Assembly: GCA_030838475.1 (NCBI GenBank)
Contig: JAUZFP010000097.1
Coordinates: 1-47,844 of the forward strand
From: Actinomycetota bacterium
Lineage (GTDB): Bacteria; Actinomycetota; Actinomycetes; Actinomycetales; Microbacteriaceae
Length of the DNA: 47,844 nt
Direction: 5' to 3'
A program made the translations under genes and the position numbers. Shown one piece after another: positions 9,280 through 19,241 of this stretch; the first letter of the stretch is position 1, and every line of letters begins with the position of its first letter. Under the pieces are notes generated by a model that was given only the letters and a program-made list of their open reading frames with translations, ran no database searches and was not told where the DNA came from.

Positions 9280-9981
9280 ATGAGAACTCCGCTCGCGGCC
9301 ACCGTCACCGCGACTCTCGCCGCAGCAGTCGTCCTCGTGCTGGGGATTCCTCTGACGGCAGACGCCCACGTCAAGATCAACCCGAACACTGCGGCTCCCG
9401 GCGACGACATCCAGGTCACGTTCCGAGTGCCAAACGAATCGGCGACCGCGGGTACGGTCCGAGTCGAAATCGACCTGCCGACTAAGACCCCCTTCGCCGA
9501 CGCGTCGTACCAACCGGTGACCGGATGGACTGCACACGTCGTGGAGGCCACGCTTCCGAAACCGATCGTCAACGATGGGGTCCAGGTCACGCAGGCACCC
9601 GTCAGGGTCGTATTCGTCGCCGACAGGGGCGTCTCGATTAGACCCGGGCAGTTCCAGGAGTTCCCGGTCGCGCTCGACCTCACGCCCGACACCGGAAGCC
9701 TCGAGTTCCCGACCATCCAGACCTATTCGGATGGCACAGTCGTCAAATGGAACGAGGCCAGGACCGGAGATGGCGAGGAGCCCGACCACCCCGCGCCCAC
9801 GCTGTACATCAACGACGCACCGCCGACCGACACGGAGAGCGGGGTAACGCTCGCGGCGACGACCGACGCGGCATCCACCGCTTCGACCGCGCTCATCCTC
9901 GGTACAGCAGGGCTGGCGCTCGGAGTCATCGCGCTCGTGCTCGGTGCCTTCGCCTTCGCGCGCAGTCGCCCTAAGCGGTAA
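9280..9981 (+). CDS. YcnI-like (DUF1775) exported, membrane-anchored protein
   Basis: YcnI-family proteins bind copper outside the membrane through the first histidine of the mature protein. This 233-residue product has a signal peptide ending in ADA, followed directly by HVKINPNTAAPGD, so the His would be at or next to the mature N-terminus. A beta-rich DUF1775 domain follows, with W (GWTAHV) and PGQFQEFPV blocks. One transmembrane helix near residues 203-225 is followed by a short basic tail (RSRPKR). The ATG at 9280 is chosen over an upstream in-frame ATG because it places the signal peptide at the N-terminus. The usual CopC/CopD partner is absent. Confidence 0.88.
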   Translation: MRTPLAATVTATLAAAVVLVLGIPLTADAHVKINPNTAAPGDDIQVTFRVPNESATAGTVRVEIDLPTKTPFADASYQPVTGWTAHVVEATLPKPIVNDGVQVTQAPVRVVFVADRGVSIRPGQFQEFPVALDLTPDTGSLEFPTIQTYSDGTVVKWNEARTGDGEEPDHPAPTLYINDAPPTDTESGVTLAATTDAASTASTALILGTAGLALGVIALVLGAFAFARSRPKR

Positions 9982-10378
9982 CCGAGTCGAGAAGGGCGAT
10001 CAGGGCGCGGGCGTAGGCATCCTCGGCCAGGTCGGCGTCGAAGTCCGACCGGATGTCGTCGATCTCGGCTGTCACGCGAGAACCCTTATCCACGGCCGTC
10101 AGGCTTCGGAATGCCGACCCAAGCAGCACGCGCAGCTGTGACTCGCTGGGTAACCACAGCGCATCCTCAATGGCGACGGAGTCGAGCGCCCATTCGGTCG
10201 TCCCGTTGAAGCCGAGCTCGGTGCCCGTCATGAGCGTGTGCGCCTCGACAGTCATGTCGCTGAGGTAGAAGACCTCGTCATCGACCTCGACCAGGTCGAT
10301 GCGAAAGGCGTCGCCGGCGGCGGGATGCCAGACCAGTCCCGAGTCGCGCAGTGCGCGGGCGAGCGGCGTCGAGATCAC
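9971..10378 (-). CDS. Small conserved hypothetical protein
   Basis: The function is not recognised. The 135-residue acidic protein begins at a GTG (VISTPLARALRDSG) 10 bp after the stop of the aldose epimerase gene, so it is probably the last gene of the gad-epimerase operon. A longer frame upstream would overlap the epimerase gene and is Arg-rich, so I reject it. Visible features are a beta-rich first half (FRIDLVEVDDEVFYLSDM) and a helical C-terminus. There is no signal, membrane or metal motif. The last 11 bp overlap the convergent DUF1775 gene. Confidence 0.7.
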   Translation of the reverse strand: MISTPLARALRDSGLVWHPAAGDAFRIDLVEVDDEVFYLSDMTVEAHTLMTGTELGFNGTTEWALDSVAIEDALWLPSESQLRVLLGSAFRSLTAVDKGSRVTAEIDDIRSDFDADLAEDAYARALIALLDSVTA

Positions 10379-10388
10379 CCTTCGATTA

Positions 10389-11309
10389 TCAGGCCGCGGT
10401 GTACCGGATGCCCCACGCCGCCTGCCACGTCTCACCCGGGTTCAGCCACTTGAGCGACTGCCCCGAGTTGAACGCGTTCGCGGGCGCCGTCATCGGCTCC
10501 ATCGCGATGGCCGTCACAAAGCCGGTACCGCGGGGAAACTTTCGGGTAGTGAAGATCTGCACGTAGGGGAAGTTCTCGTCCTGCCAGAGCGCCACCGACC
10601 GGCCATCCGGCGCGGTGAGCTGGGCCGTAACCTGGTTGACCGGTGTCACGTCGCCGAACGCGTCATCCAGATTGACGTCAGCGACCTTGCGCCCGTCTCG
10701 CAGGTCGTAGTCGCCAACGACAGGGATCTCGGCCGACACGTTGAGGCGCTCATCCACGGGGAAACGCGTGCCCGCGTGGACGGTGAGAGTGAGGTCCTCG
10801 GTCGGAACATCACCGAGCTGGAAGAACGGATGGGCGCCGATCGCGACCGGAGCAGGGAGATCGGACTCGTTCGTGATGCGGTGGGTAATCGTCATCCCGT
10901 CGTCGGTCAGTTCGTGTCGAACCGACGTCTCGAGCAGGAACGGATACCCATGCTGTGGAAAAATCGTCGCCCCAAGGGTGATCGATCCATCCGTGCGCTC
11001 GAGCACTCGGTATGACGCAAACCTCAGCAGACCATGAATGGCGTTGTGCTTGTCCGGCTCCGTGATGTCGAGCTGCTGATGAACGCCATCCAGCTCCCAG
11101 ACGCCATCCTCGATCCGGTTCGGCCACGGCACCAGCACGATCCCGTCCGCGAACGGGGGCATCGAGAACTCGCCGTACGGTTCGGTCAACTCCACCGTGC
11201 CGATCCGAAACTCGCGAATGGATGCCGCGACCTCGACGATCACGGCCTCGGCGAGTCCGTGCGGAGTCGACCTGGTCAGACGGAACTGTTCACCGGTGGG
11301 GGCACGCAT
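10389..11309 (-). CDS. Aldose 1-epimerase family protein
   Basis: Likely interconverts alpha and beta anomers of a hexose, as in the GalM superfamily. The 306-residue protein has the beta-sandwich family signatures: VPWPNRIEDG near residue 80, NAIHGLL (first catalytic-type His), GAHPFF (second His) and a late AMEPMT block with the catalytic-type Glu. The length is normal. It starts 10 bp after the glutamate decarboxylase stop and is probably co-transcribed with it. The substrate is not set by context, and the family also includes sugar-phosphate epimerase-like proteins. Confidence 0.88.
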   Translation of the reverse strand: MRAPTGEQFRLTRSTPHGLAEAVIVEVAASIREFRIGTVELTEPYGEFSMPPFADGIVLVPWPNRIEDGVWELDGVHQQLDITEPDKHNAIHGLLRFASYRVLERTDGSITLGATIFPQHGYPFLLETSVRHELTDDGMTITHRITNESDLPAPVAIGAHPFFQLGDVPTEDLTLTVHAGTRFPVDERLNVSAEIPVVGDYDLRDGRKVADVNLDDAFGDVTPVNQVTAQLTAPDGRSVALWQDENFPYVQIFTTRKFPRGTGFVTAIAMEPMTAPANAFNSGQSLKWLNPGETWQAAWGIRYTAA

Positions 11310-11319
11310 AACGCCAAGC

Positions 11320-12723
11320 CTAATGATGGTGCGGGCGGCTGCGATTCTCCGCGGGCATGGGTGCCTCGAGAGCCTCGAGGTATTTGACCTCGGTCTCGAT
11401 GTCGTTCAGCAGGCTCCCCGCGAGGTCCCGGCTGAGACCGTTGCGCACGACGATCCGCTGCACGGTGATCGCCGCGAGGTCGTCCGGCATCGGGTAGGCG
11501 GGGACGAGCCAGCCGCGCATCCGCAGGCGGTCGGAGAGGTCGTACAGGGTCCAGTGGCCCCTGTGCCCGTCCTTGAGCTTCCACGCGAACACCGGGATGT
11601 CCGAACCGTCGCTGCACAGGTCGAACGGTCCCATCTTGCCGATCGCCTCGGAGAGATATTTCGCGACATCCCGCGACGCGCCCTGCACCGATCGATAGCC
11701 CTCGAACCCGAGACGCAGGAACAGGTAGTACTGCAGCAGCACCTGGGCGCCGGGGCGTGAGAAGTTGAGGGCAAAGGTCGGCATGTCGCCGCCGAGATAG
11801 CTGACGCGGAACACGAGGTCGTCGGGCAGCAGGTCCTCGGTGCGCCAGACCACCCAGCCAAGGCCCGGGTAGACCAGGCCGTACTTGTGGCCGGAGGTGT
11901 TGATCGAGTGCACGCGCTCGAGACGGAAGTCCCAGACGAAATCCGGCTGCAGGAACGGCGCGATCATGGCGCCGGATGCGCCGTCGACGTGGATCGGGAT
12001 GTCAAGGCCGGTCTTCTCCTGCAACGCGTCGAGCGCCGCGGCAATCTCCTCGACCGGCTCGTAAACGCCCGTGTAGGTGACGCCCATGATGGCGACGACG
12101 CCGATCGTGTTCTCGTCGACGTACTCCTCAAGCTGCGGACCGGACAGGACCGGGTACTGCTCGGAGATGGGGATGTAGCGCGGCTCGACATCGAAGTAGT
12201 TGCAGAACTTCTCCCAGCAGACCTGCACGGCGGCGCTCATCACCAGGTTCGGCTTCGACGCATCCTTGCCCGCTGCGTCGCGGGCGTGCCGCCAGCGACG
12301 CTTCAGGGCGAGACCGCCGAGCATGCACGCCTCGGATGAACCGATGGTGGATGTTCCGATGCTCTTCTCCGAATCGGGCGAGCCCCAGAGGTGCGCGAGC
12401 ATCCGCCAGCAGCGCGTCTCGATCGCCGCCGTCTGGGGGTACTCGTCCTTGTCGATCATGTTCTTGTCCGCCGCCTCGGCGTAGATCTTGATCGACTGCT
12501 CGTCCATCCAGGTGCCCACGAAGGTCGCCAGGTTGAGCCGGGCGTTGCCGTCGAGCATCGACTCGTCGTGCACGATCTGGTACGCCGTCTCGGGCTGGGT
12601 GGGACGATCGGGCATCACGAACCGTGGCAACTCGGTCGCCTCACCCAACCGCGAGAACAGCGGATTCAGTTCGATCGGTTCTGCGGTCTCGCGATGGTGC
12701 TTGATGTGTCCGGTCTTTGCCAT
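11320..12723 (-). CDS. gadB: Glutamate decarboxylase (PLP-dependent)
   Basis: Converts glutamate to GABA and CO2, consuming a proton, which helps acid tolerance. The 467-residue protein has the group II decarboxylase fold with HVDGASGAMIAPF and the PLP-lysine block INTSGHKYGLVYPG. The N-terminal region (ELPRFVMPDRP) resembles GadB. It is the first gene of a minus-strand operon with the epimerase and a small hypothetical. No glutamate/GABA antiporter (GadC) is next to it. The start is divergent from the DUF2207 gene, with 71 bp between them. Confidence 0.94.
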   Translation of the reverse strand: MAKTGHIKHHRETAEPIELNPLFSRLGEATELPRFVMPDRPTQPETAYQIVHDESMLDGNARLNLATFVGTWMDEQSIKIYAEAADKNMIDKDEYPQTAAIETRCWRMLAHLWGSPDSEKSIGTSTIGSSEACMLGGLALKRRWRHARDAAGKDASKPNLVMSAAVQVCWEKFCNYFDVEPRYIPISEQYPVLSGPQLEEYVDENTIGVVAIMGVTYTGVYEPVEEIAAALDALQEKTGLDIPIHVDGASGAMIAPFLQPDFVWDFRLERVHSINTSGHKYGLVYPGLGWVVWRTEDLLPDDLVFRVSYLGGDMPTFALNFSRPGAQVLLQYYLFLRLGFEGYRSVQGASRDVAKYLSEAIGKMGPFDLCSDGSDIPVFAWKLKDGHRGHWTLYDLSDRLRMRGWLVPAYPMPDDLAAITVQRIVVRNGLSRDLAGSLLNDIETEVKYLEALEAPMPAENRSRPHHH

Positions 12724-12794
12724 GTCGTCACACTAGGGCCGTGCCGGTCGGCAGCGGAATAGGGGTGAACTACTCAGATCGCTAGGCTGACGCG

Positions 12795-14714
12795 GTGACG
12801 ACAATTGCGGGGCGAATCACCGGGGCCGCTGTCGCCCTGTTCCTCCTGGCGGCCGGGTCCGTGGGCCTCGCCGCTCCTGCGGCGGCAAGCGCACCAACCA
12901 CTGTGCTGGCCGGCGTTCGCGTCGGCGTCGATGACTTCACGTTCTCCAATTTTTCCGCGGACTACTACCTCGATCGCGACGCATCCGGGCACTCGACCCT
13001 GAGGACCGTCGAGAAGCTCACCGCGGTGTTCCCCTCCTCCGACCAGAACAAGGGCATCGTTCGGAAGATCCCCGACAACTACCTCGGCAGCCCACTGCAC
13101 ACGACCTTCGTGTCTATCAACGACACGAACGGCATCACCAAGCCCTACTCGGTATCGGATGATGGCGAGTTCACGACTGTCGAGACGGGTACGGACAACT
13201 ACGTGCACGGCCACGTCACCTACACACTCACCTACACGCAGACGAACGTCGCCGGGTATTTCAGCAACACGAACGACGACGAGTTCTACTGGGACACGAA
13301 CGGCACCGAGTGGAGTCAACCCTTCGCGAAGGTCACGGCGCGAGTTCATGTCGCCCCCAAGCTGGCGCTATCGCTGAGCGGCCACAATGCCTGCTACCAA
13401 GGCGCCCAGGGTTCTACGCAGCAGTGCGATGTCTCATCGCCCGACACTCCCATGCCAACTCTCTCGCCGAGTTCGGATGCGAGTCCGGCCCTTCCGACCG
13501 TGACCGTGATCACGGCTACCGCAACCGGTCTCGCGGCCGGCGAGAACATGACCGTCGCCATCGGATTCGCCGTCGGCACCTTCGCCGATGCCCCGCACGA
13601 CTCGGGGACGGACTCGACCGACGATGCCCAGCTGACCCCTGACACGGTCTGGGGTGAGATCGTCGGCGGTGTGTTCCTGCTGGTCGCGCTCGCCTCGATT
13701 CCCTTCGCGCTCATCCGCCGGTTCGCCTTCGGACCGAGAAACGCAAGGGGTCGAGGGACGATCATCCCGCAGTACGACGTACCGACGGGCATCAACCTGA
13801 TGGAGGCGTCCACCATGGTCAAGCGCGAGACCACGCTGGTCCCGTCGCAGATCGTCAGCCTTGCGGTGCGTGGAAATCTGCGAATCCTTGACTACGCGGT
13901 CACCACATCCAGCGGAGCGAACTACACCCTCGAACTCACGACGGCCGACGGCCTCGACCCCGAGGAGACGCAACTGCTGCAGGCGTTCTTCCCCACGTTG
14001 ACTCCCGGAGAGACCTTCGAGGTCGTGGCGGCGGCGGTGGAGGCGGGCGACATCGCCGCGGTGAAAGCTGCCGTGAATGCCGGAACAGTGCAGAAGGGCT
14101 GGCGCCTCAAACCCTCCGGACGCAGCGGTGCTTTCACCGGGCTCGCGCTCCTCGGGCTCGTCATCGTGGAGGGCGTTCTGATCGGAATCACCGGAGCCGC
14201 GAGCGCCCTCGCCGACCTGTCGATACCCTTCACAATCATCGCCATGATCGTCGCGTTCGCCACCGCCTATCGCGGCTACGTACTCACCCCCGCGGGCGCC
14301 GACCAACGCAACTACCTGCTCGGCATGAGGCTCTACCTCACCGTCGCCGAGAAGGACCGGATGCGCATCCTTCAGTCTCCAACGGGCGCGGAGCGCGTCA
14401 ACTACGACGACAAACGCGAGGTGGTGAAGCTGTACGAGAAGCTCCTGCCGTTTGCCGTACTGTTCGGCGTCGAAGACGAATGGTCCAAGGTGCTGGCCAT
14501 CCACTACACGGACACCTCGGTCACCCCGAACTGGTACGTGGGAAACGGCGGATTCAACTCCGCCCTGTTCATCGGATCGCTGTCGGGCCTGTCCAACGCC
14601 GTGACGACGAGCACCATCCCCGTCTCGAGTGGCGGCGGAAGCGGTTTCGGCGGATCGTTCGGTGGAGGCTTCTCCGGTGGTGGAGGAGGCGGCGGTGGTG
14701 GTGGCGGAAGGTAG
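12795..14714 (+). CDS. DUF2207 predicted membrane protein with a glycine-rich tail
   Basis: A surface-anchored protein of unknown function. The 639-residue product has a signal peptide (ending near AAASA), then a DUF2207 extracytoplasmic beta domain to about residue 275. One membrane helix near 285-305 and a cytoplasmic region follow, then two close membrane helices near 445-490 and a further soluble domain. The end is an extreme Gly/Ser tail (residues about 612-639, almost only G, S and F). The GTG start is the one that places the signal peptide at the N-terminus. It ends directly at the last base of the convergent folD gene, with no spacer. Confidence 0.85.
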   Translation: MTTIAGRITGAAVALFLLAAGSVGLAAPAAASAPTTVLAGVRVGVDDFTFSNFSADYYLDRDASGHSTLRTVEKLTAVFPSSDQNKGIVRKIPDNYLGSPLHTTFVSINDTNGITKPYSVSDDGEFTTVETGTDNYVHGHVTYTLTYTQTNVAGYFSNTNDDEFYWDTNGTEWSQPFAKVTARVHVAPKLALSLSGHNACYQGAQGSTQQCDVSSPDTPMPTLSPSSDASPALPTVTVITATATGLAAGENMTVAIGFAVGTFADAPHDSGTDSTDDAQLTPDTVWGEIVGGVFLLVALASIPFALIRRFAFGPRNARGRGTIIPQYDVPTGINLMEASTMVKRETTLVPSQIVSLAVRGNLRILDYAVTTSSGANYTLELTTADGLDPEETQLLQAFFPTLTPGETFEVVAAAVEAGDIAAVKAAVNAGTVQKGWRLKPSGRSGAFTGLALLGLVIVEGVLIGITGAASALADLSIPFTIIAMIVAFATAYRGYVLTPAGADQRNYLLGMRLYLTVAEKDRMRILQSPTGAERVNYDDKREVVKLYEKLLPFAVLFGVEDEWSKVLAIHYTDTSVTPNWYVGNGGFNSALFIGSLSGLSNAVTTSTIPVSSGGGSGFGGSFGGGFSGGGGGGGGGGGR

Positions 14715-15596
14715 CTAGTTTGAGGCCCGCTCGGCCGCAAGCACAACGTTATTCAGGAGCATCGCACGAGTCATCGGCCCGACTCCACCCGGGTTCGGCG
14801 AGAGCCAGCCGGCGACATCCGCAACGGCCGGGTCGACATCGCCGGCAAGCTTTGCCTTGCCACTGTCGGTCATCCCGATACGCGTGACGCCGACGTCGAG
14901 TACGGCCGCGCCGGGCTTGATCCAATCCGCCTTCACGAGGTGGGGAACACCGACCGCGGCGATGACGATGTCCGCGCGACGCACCTCGCCGGCGAGGTCG
15001 TCCGTTCGCGAATGGGTCAGGGTGACCGTCGCGTCGATCCCCTTGCGGGTGAGCATCAGCCCCAGCGGTCGACCCACCGTGATGCCTCGCCCGATCACCA
15101 CGACGTTGCGCCCGGAGAACTCGACCCCGAACCGCTCAGCCAGCTCGATGATGCCGGCCGGTGTGCAGGGCAGGGGCGAGGTCAGGGTGCCGTCGACACC
15201 GAGCACCAGTCGACCAAGGTTGGTCGGGTGGAGGCCGTCGGCATCCTTCGCCGGATCGACGAGCTCGAGCATCGCGTGCTCGTCGATGTCTCCGGGCAGC
15301 GGTAGCTGGACGATGAAGCCGGTCACGCGCGGATCCGCATTCAGCGACGCGATCGCGGCGCGAACATCCGCCTCGCTCGCCGTGCCGGGCAGGTCGACCC
15401 GAACCGACTCGATCCCGACCTCGAGCGAGTCTCGGTGCTTGCCCCCGACATAGCTCAGCGATCCGGGGTCGTCGCCCACCAGGAGCGTCGCCAACCCGGG
15501 CTTGATGCCCTTCGCGGCGAGCGCTTCGATGCGACCCTTGAGTTCCGCTTTGATGGCGGATGCCGTCGCAATGCCGTCCAGCTTGATGGCGACCAT
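14715..15596 (-). CDS. folD: Bifunctional methylene-THF dehydrogenase / methenyl-THF cyclohydrolase FolD
   Basis: Oxidises 5,10-methylene-THF to methenyl-THF and hydrolyses it to 10-formyl-THF, feeding purine synthesis. The 293-residue length is normal. Motifs include [10 protein letters not shown], holding the catalytic Tyr and Lys, and the family blocks QLPLPGDID and [13 protein letters not shown]. The Rossmann segment is [15 protein letters not shown]. It lies 4 bp downstream of glyA, so the two form an operon behind the ZTP riboswitch. GlyA makes the methylene-THF that FolD uses. Confidence 0.96.
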   Translation of the reverse strand: MVAIKLDGIATASAIKAELKGRIEALAAKGIKPGLATLLVGDDPGSLSYVGGKHRDSLEVGIESVRVDLPGTASEADVRAAIASLNADPRVTGFIVQLPLPGDIDEHAMLELVDPAKDADGLHPTNLGRLVLGVDGTLTSPLPCTPAGIIELAERFGVEFSGRNVVVIGRGITVGRPLGLMLTRKGIDATVTLTHSRTDDLAGEVRRADIVIAAVGVPHLVKADWIKPGAAVLDVGVTRIGMTDSGKAKLAGDVDPAVADVAGWLSPNPGGVGPMTRAMLLNNVVLAAERASN

Positions 15597-15600
15597 CGAA

Positions 15601-16884
15601 CTACTTCCAGGTACCGGGGCTCGTCAGTCCGTCGTACAGCGGGAACGCCTCCGTCAGCTTCGTGACCCGCTCCTTGAGCGCGAGCACGTCGGGCTCGGGC
15701 TTGAGGGCGGTAGCGATGATCTCGGCGACCTCGGTGAACTCGGCATCCCCGAATCCACGTGTCGCGAGCGCCGGCGTACCGATGCGAACGCCCGACGGGG
15801 TCATCGGGGGGCGAGGATCGAACGGCACGGCGTTGCGATTCACCGTGATGCCGACCGAGTGCAGGATGTCCTCCGCGTTTTGGCCGTGGATGGCGGACTC
15901 GCGCAGGTCGACAAGAACGAGATGGACATCGGTGCCGCCCGTGAGAACGTCGACGCCGGCCGCCTTCGTGTCCGCGGCCACCAGGCGCTCGGCGAGGATC
16001 TGTGCACCCCGAATCGTGCGCTGCTGGCGATCCTTGAATTCTGGCTCCCCCGCGAGCTTGAAGGCGGTCGCCTTCGCCGCGATCACGTGCATGAGTGGGC
16101 CGCCCTGCTGGCCCGGGAACACGTTCGAGTTGATCTTCTTCTGAAGCTCGAGATCGTTGGTCAGGATGAACCCCGAGCGCGGTCCACCGATCGTCTTGTG
16201 CACCGTGGATGACGTGATGTGCGCGTGCGGGACAGGCGACGGGTGCAGGCCGGCGGCAACGAGGCCGGCGAAGTGGGCCATGTCGACCCAGAGCAACGCG
16301 CCGACCTCGTCGGCGATGGCGCGGAACGCCGCAAAGTCGAGCTGGCGCGGGTACGCGGACCATCCGGCGATGAGCACCTGCGGGCGCACCTCGAGAGCCT
16401 TCTCGCGTACCGCATCCATGTCGACGAGCATCGTCGTGGGGTCGACTCCGTACGCGTGAGCCTCGTAGAGCTTGCCGGAGAAGTTCAGCCGCATGCCGTG
16501 GGTGAGGTGGCCACCATGCGCGAGTTCGAGGCCGAGGATCCTGTCGCCGGGGTTTGCGATGGCGGCGAGTACGGCGGCATTGGCGGAGGCGCCGGAGTGC
16601 GGCTGCACGTTCGCGTAGGCCGCGCCGAACAGGCTCTTGGCACGGTCGATGGCGAGCTGCTCCACGACATCCACGAACTCGCAGCCACCGTAGTAGCGGC
16701 GTCCGGGATAACCCTCGGCGTATTTATTGGTCAGCACCGAACCCTGGGACTCGAGCACCGCGCGGGGAACGAAGTTCTCGCTGGCGATCATCTCCAGGGT
16801 GCCGCGCTGGCGGCCGAGTTCATTCGCCAGGACGGCGGCGATCTCCGGGTCGACTTCAGACAGGGGGGAATTGAACGAATTCAC
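15601..16884 (-). CDS. glyA: Serine hydroxymethyltransferase GlyA
   Basis: PLP enzyme that converts serine and THF to glycine and 5,10-methylene-THF. The 427-residue protein has the family N-terminus (LEMIASENF), [13 protein letters not shown], and the PLP-lysine block [13 protein letters not shown]. The GTG at 16884 is chosen because AAAGGAG lies at the right distance upstream. An upstream in-frame ATG at 16908 and a frame running to 17214 would cross the riboswitch and give an unlikely Arg-rich extension. It is the first gene of glyA-folD. Confidence 0.96.
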   Translation of the reverse strand: MNSFNSPLSEVDPEIAAVLANELGRQRGTLEMIASENFVPRAVLESQGSVLTNKYAEGYPGRRYYGGCEFVDVVEQLAIDRAKSLFGAAYANVQPHSGASANAAVLAAIANPGDRILGLELAHGGHLTHGMRLNFSGKLYEAHAYGVDPTTMLVDMDAVREKALEVRPQVLIAGWSAYPRQLDFAAFRAIADEVGALLWVDMAHFAGLVAAGLHPSPVPHAHITSSTVHKTIGGPRSGFILTNDLELQKKINSNVFPGQQGGPLMHVIAAKATAFKLAGEPEFKDRQQRTIRGAQILAERLVAADTKAAGVDVLTGGTDVHLVLVDLRESAIHGQNAEDILHSVGITVNRNAVPFDPRPPMTPSGVRIGTPALATRGFGDAEFTEVAEIIATALKPEPDVLALKERVTKLTEAFPLYDGLTSPGTWK

Positions 16885-16940
16885 TGGCGTTGCTCCTTTG
16901 ATGTGCATAAGCACGACATGGCATGGACAATCTACTGTTC

Positions 16941-17022
16941 GAGGCAGCCCAGGCGTACGGCCACCAGCCAAGTCAGTCGCTCCCCGATGGTTGCCCATCT
17001 CAACGCCAGTTGCGACGACACA
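16941..17022 (-). promoter_or_regulatory. ZTP riboswitch (pfl motif) upstream of glyA
   Basis: Read on the minus strand, the sequence shows the conserved pfl/ZTP core. ACTGGCG is followed by a GATGG-GCAA-CCATC hairpin and then CGGGGAGCGAC. After a linker comes a second hairpin with CCGTACGCCTGGGC. The first stem is GTCG/CGAC. ZTP riboswitches sense ZMP/ZTP, the purine intermediates that build up when 10-formyl-THF is short, and they turn on folate genes. No T-rich terminator lies between it and the glyA ribosome site (about 50 bp away), so control may be on translation. I identified it by eye, without a covariance search. Confidence 0.85.
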
Positions 17023-17033
17023 ATGATACCGCC

Positions 17034-17756
17034 CTATTGCTGCGCGAACTGGAAGTGCAGGCTGAAGTGCCCGGGGTCCAGAAGGCTCTCGACGTTCTCG
17101 ACAAGACGGCCCTCGGCGTCTCTCGTGACGCAGCGCGACCAGAGGAATGAGTCGCCCGGCGTTCGGCCGAGCAGGAGCGCCTCGTCGACCGACAGGCGCC
17201 GAATTTCGACCCACTGCTCTCCCTGCGCGGCGATCAGGTCGGCTCCGCGCAGCATGCTCGTGAGCGAACCGTCGGCCTGACCCTCAGCGACGGCGGCCCG
17301 AACGGCCGGTAGCGCAGGGATGCGCGACCGCTCGTAAGCAATCACACCCTCCCCGTCCGCGGATCGGAGCCGGTCGATGATGACGAATCGGTCGCTCGTC
17401 TCACCCAGTTCCGCGGCGAGCAGCGGATCCGTGATCTCGTCGAGCAGGACGACCTCGATGCGGGTGACGACCCCCTGCTCTTGACGTGCCTGCGCCCAGC
17501 CGAGCTCCACATCCAGAGGATTTCCGTCGAACGTGACGAACGAGCCCTTGCCCGACCTCGTCGCGATGAGACCGGCCGCGCCCAGCTCGAACAGCGCCGC
17601 GCGAACGGTGTTGCGGCTGACCGAGAATCTCTCGGCGAGCGCCGTCTCCCCCGGAAGACGGCGACCGTTCGGCATGCTGCCCCGGCGGATCTCGCCCTCG
17701 AGCACCTGCGCGATCTTCTCGTGCTTGAGCGGGGGAACCGCCGAGGGCGAGGCCAC
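17034..17756 (-). CDS. GntR family transcriptional regulator (HutC/UTRA subfamily)
   Basis: Probably represses the nucleobase permease gene next to it. The 240-residue protein has an N-terminal winged helix at about residues 8-72 ([25 protein letters not shown]). A UTRA effector domain follows (residues about 95-235), with IAYERSRIP and the late block [16 protein letters not shown]. The GTG start shares one base with the permease stop codon, so the two genes are coupled. The ligand is unknown; a purine or pyrimidine is plausible from context. A candidate operator lies upstream of the permease at 19242-19265. Confidence 0.88.
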   Translation of the reverse strand: MASPSAVPPLKHEKIAQVLEGEIRRGSMPNGRRLPGETALAERFSVSRNTVRAALFELGAAGLIATRSGKGSFVTFDGNPLDVELGWAQARQEQGVVTRIEVVLLDEITDPLLAAELGETSDRFVIIDRLRSADGEGVIAYERSRIPALPAVRAAVAEGQADGSLTSMLRGADLIAAQGEQWVEIRRLSVDEALLLGRTPGDSFLWSRCVTRDAEGRLVENVESLLDPGHFSLHFQFAQQ

Positions 17757-19216
17757 TACTTGAGGGATTCCTGGCGACGCGCGGCCGAGCGACCGAAGAC
17801 CAGTGTTCCCACGAAACCGATCAGCAGTGCGACCAGTACACCGAGGTTTGCGTAAGCCCAGGCGCCGGTTCGTCCGCCGAGCCCGACCGGCCCAAGCAGG
17901 TAGCCCTGCCAGTTGAGCCAGCTCGGAACGCCGAAGGTGTTCGTCAGGAGGCCCCAGCCGACTACCGTCCCGAGCACGATCAGGATGATCGCCAGCCAGC
18001 GGACGTTCCCGTAGCGACCCTTGGCGTCGTAGAGGTCCTTCTCGGAGTAGTTGGTGCGACGCAGCAGGATGTCTGCGATGAAGATTCCCGCCCACGCCGC
18101 GATGGGCACGCCCAGCGTGACCAGGAAGGCCTCGAACGGCGCTATGAAACTGGTGGCGAAGAACACCACGTAAATGGACCCGATGATCATCACCACGCCG
18201 TCGATTCCTGCGGCCGCGGGCCGCGGGATGCGGATGCCCGCGCTCAGCAGGGCCAGCCCGGATGAGTAGATGTCCAGCACCGCACCACCGACGAGTCCGA
18301 GCACCGCGACGATCACGAACGGAATGAGGAACCACAGCGGAAGAATGGTCGTCAGCGCCCCGATCGGGTCGGCACCAATCGCCTTGCTCAACGCGGGCGA
18401 CGATCCGGCCAGAAGGAGCCCGAAGATCACGAGGATGATCGGCGCGATCGAGCCACCGAAGGTCGTCCAGGTGACCACCGCGGAGCTGCGGGTGGTGCGC
18501 GGAAGGTAGCGCGAGTAGTCGGCGGCGGCATTGACCCAGCCGAGTCCAAATCCGGTCATCACGAACACGAGCGCGCCGATGAGAGCGGGAACGGAGCCGT
18601 TCGGGAGTGTACCGACGACGTGCAGGTTGACGTGTGGCAGGGCGAGGATCACGTACACGACGGTGAGGACACCGGTGATGATCGTGATCCACACCTGCAG
18701 TCGCATGATGACCTTGAAGCCGAGAACTCCGGCACCGACGATGAGCGCCGCGACGACAATGAGGGCGATGATCTTCGGAGCGGGGCCGGATCCAACGCCC
18801 AGGCGAGTGAGCACGGTTGAGGTCGCGAGTACGGCGAGAGCGGTGAGAGCCGTCTCCCAACCCACCGTCAGCACCCACGAGATGGCGGCGGGCAGTCGGT
18901 TTCCCCGAACACCGAACATGGCCCTACTCAGGATCATGGTGGGCGCCGAGCCGCGCTTGCCCGCAAGGGAGATGGCGCCACACAGCAGGAACGAGACGGC
19001 GATTCCGACAATGGCGACGATGGTCGCCTGCCAGAACGAGATCCCGAACCCGAGAACGAACGAGCCGTAGCTCAGCCCAAGCACCGAAACGTTGGCGCCG
19101 AACCAGGGCCAGAACAGGCTCCTGGCCGTACCCTTGCGCTCGTTCTCCGCAATGGTATTGATGCCGTTGAGCTCGACGCCCAATCGGGCGGGCGCTTCCT
19201 TGGTTGGGGTAGCCAC
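17756..19216 (-). CDS. NCS1-family nucleobase:cation symporter (cytosine/purine permease)
   Basis: Imports a nucleobase or related compound with a cation. The 486-residue protein has about 12 membrane segments. The NCS1/CodB signatures are visible: a polar N-terminus, WFGANVSVLGLSYG in the first helix, LSRAMFGVRGN, and the block GWVNAAADYSRYLPR. The GTG start has AGAGGA upstream. The gene heads a two-gene operon with the GntR regulator. The substrate (cytosine, purine, hydantoin or thiamine-like) cannot be decided from the sequence. Confidence 0.9.
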   Translation of the reverse strand: MATPTKEAPARLGVELNGINTIAENERKGTARSLFWPWFGANVSVLGLSYGSFVLGFGISFWQATIVAIVGIAVSFLLCGAISLAGKRGSAPTMILSRAMFGVRGNRLPAAISWVLTVGWETALTALAVLATSTVLTRLGVGSGPAPKIIALIVVAALIVGAGVLGFKVIMRLQVWITIITGVLTVVYVILALPHVNLHVVGTLPNGSVPALIGALVFVMTGFGLGWVNAAADYSRYLPRTTRSSAVVTWTTFGGSIAPIILVIFGLLLAGSSPALSKAIGADPIGALTTILPLWFLIPFVIVAVLGLVGGAVLDIYSSGLALLSAGIRIPRPAAAGIDGVVMIIGSIYVVFFATSFIAPFEAFLVTLGVPIAAWAGIFIADILLRRTNYSEKDLYDAKGRYGNVRWLAIILIVLGTVVGWGLLTNTFGVPSWLNWQGYLLGPVGLGGRTGAWAYANLGVLVALLIGFVGTLVFGRSAARRQESLK

Positions 19217-19241
19217 GATGGTCCTCTCGTAAATGGGCGAA

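Noticed and set aside
16885-17214. N-terminal extension of GlyA
   Set aside because: It crosses the riboswitch, is Arg-rich and lacks a ribosome site, while AAAGGAG precedes the GTG at 16884.
17757-18878. Long open frame upstream of the GntR gene
   Set aside because: It lies in another frame of the permease gene, and its protein is Arg/His-rich shadow sequence.
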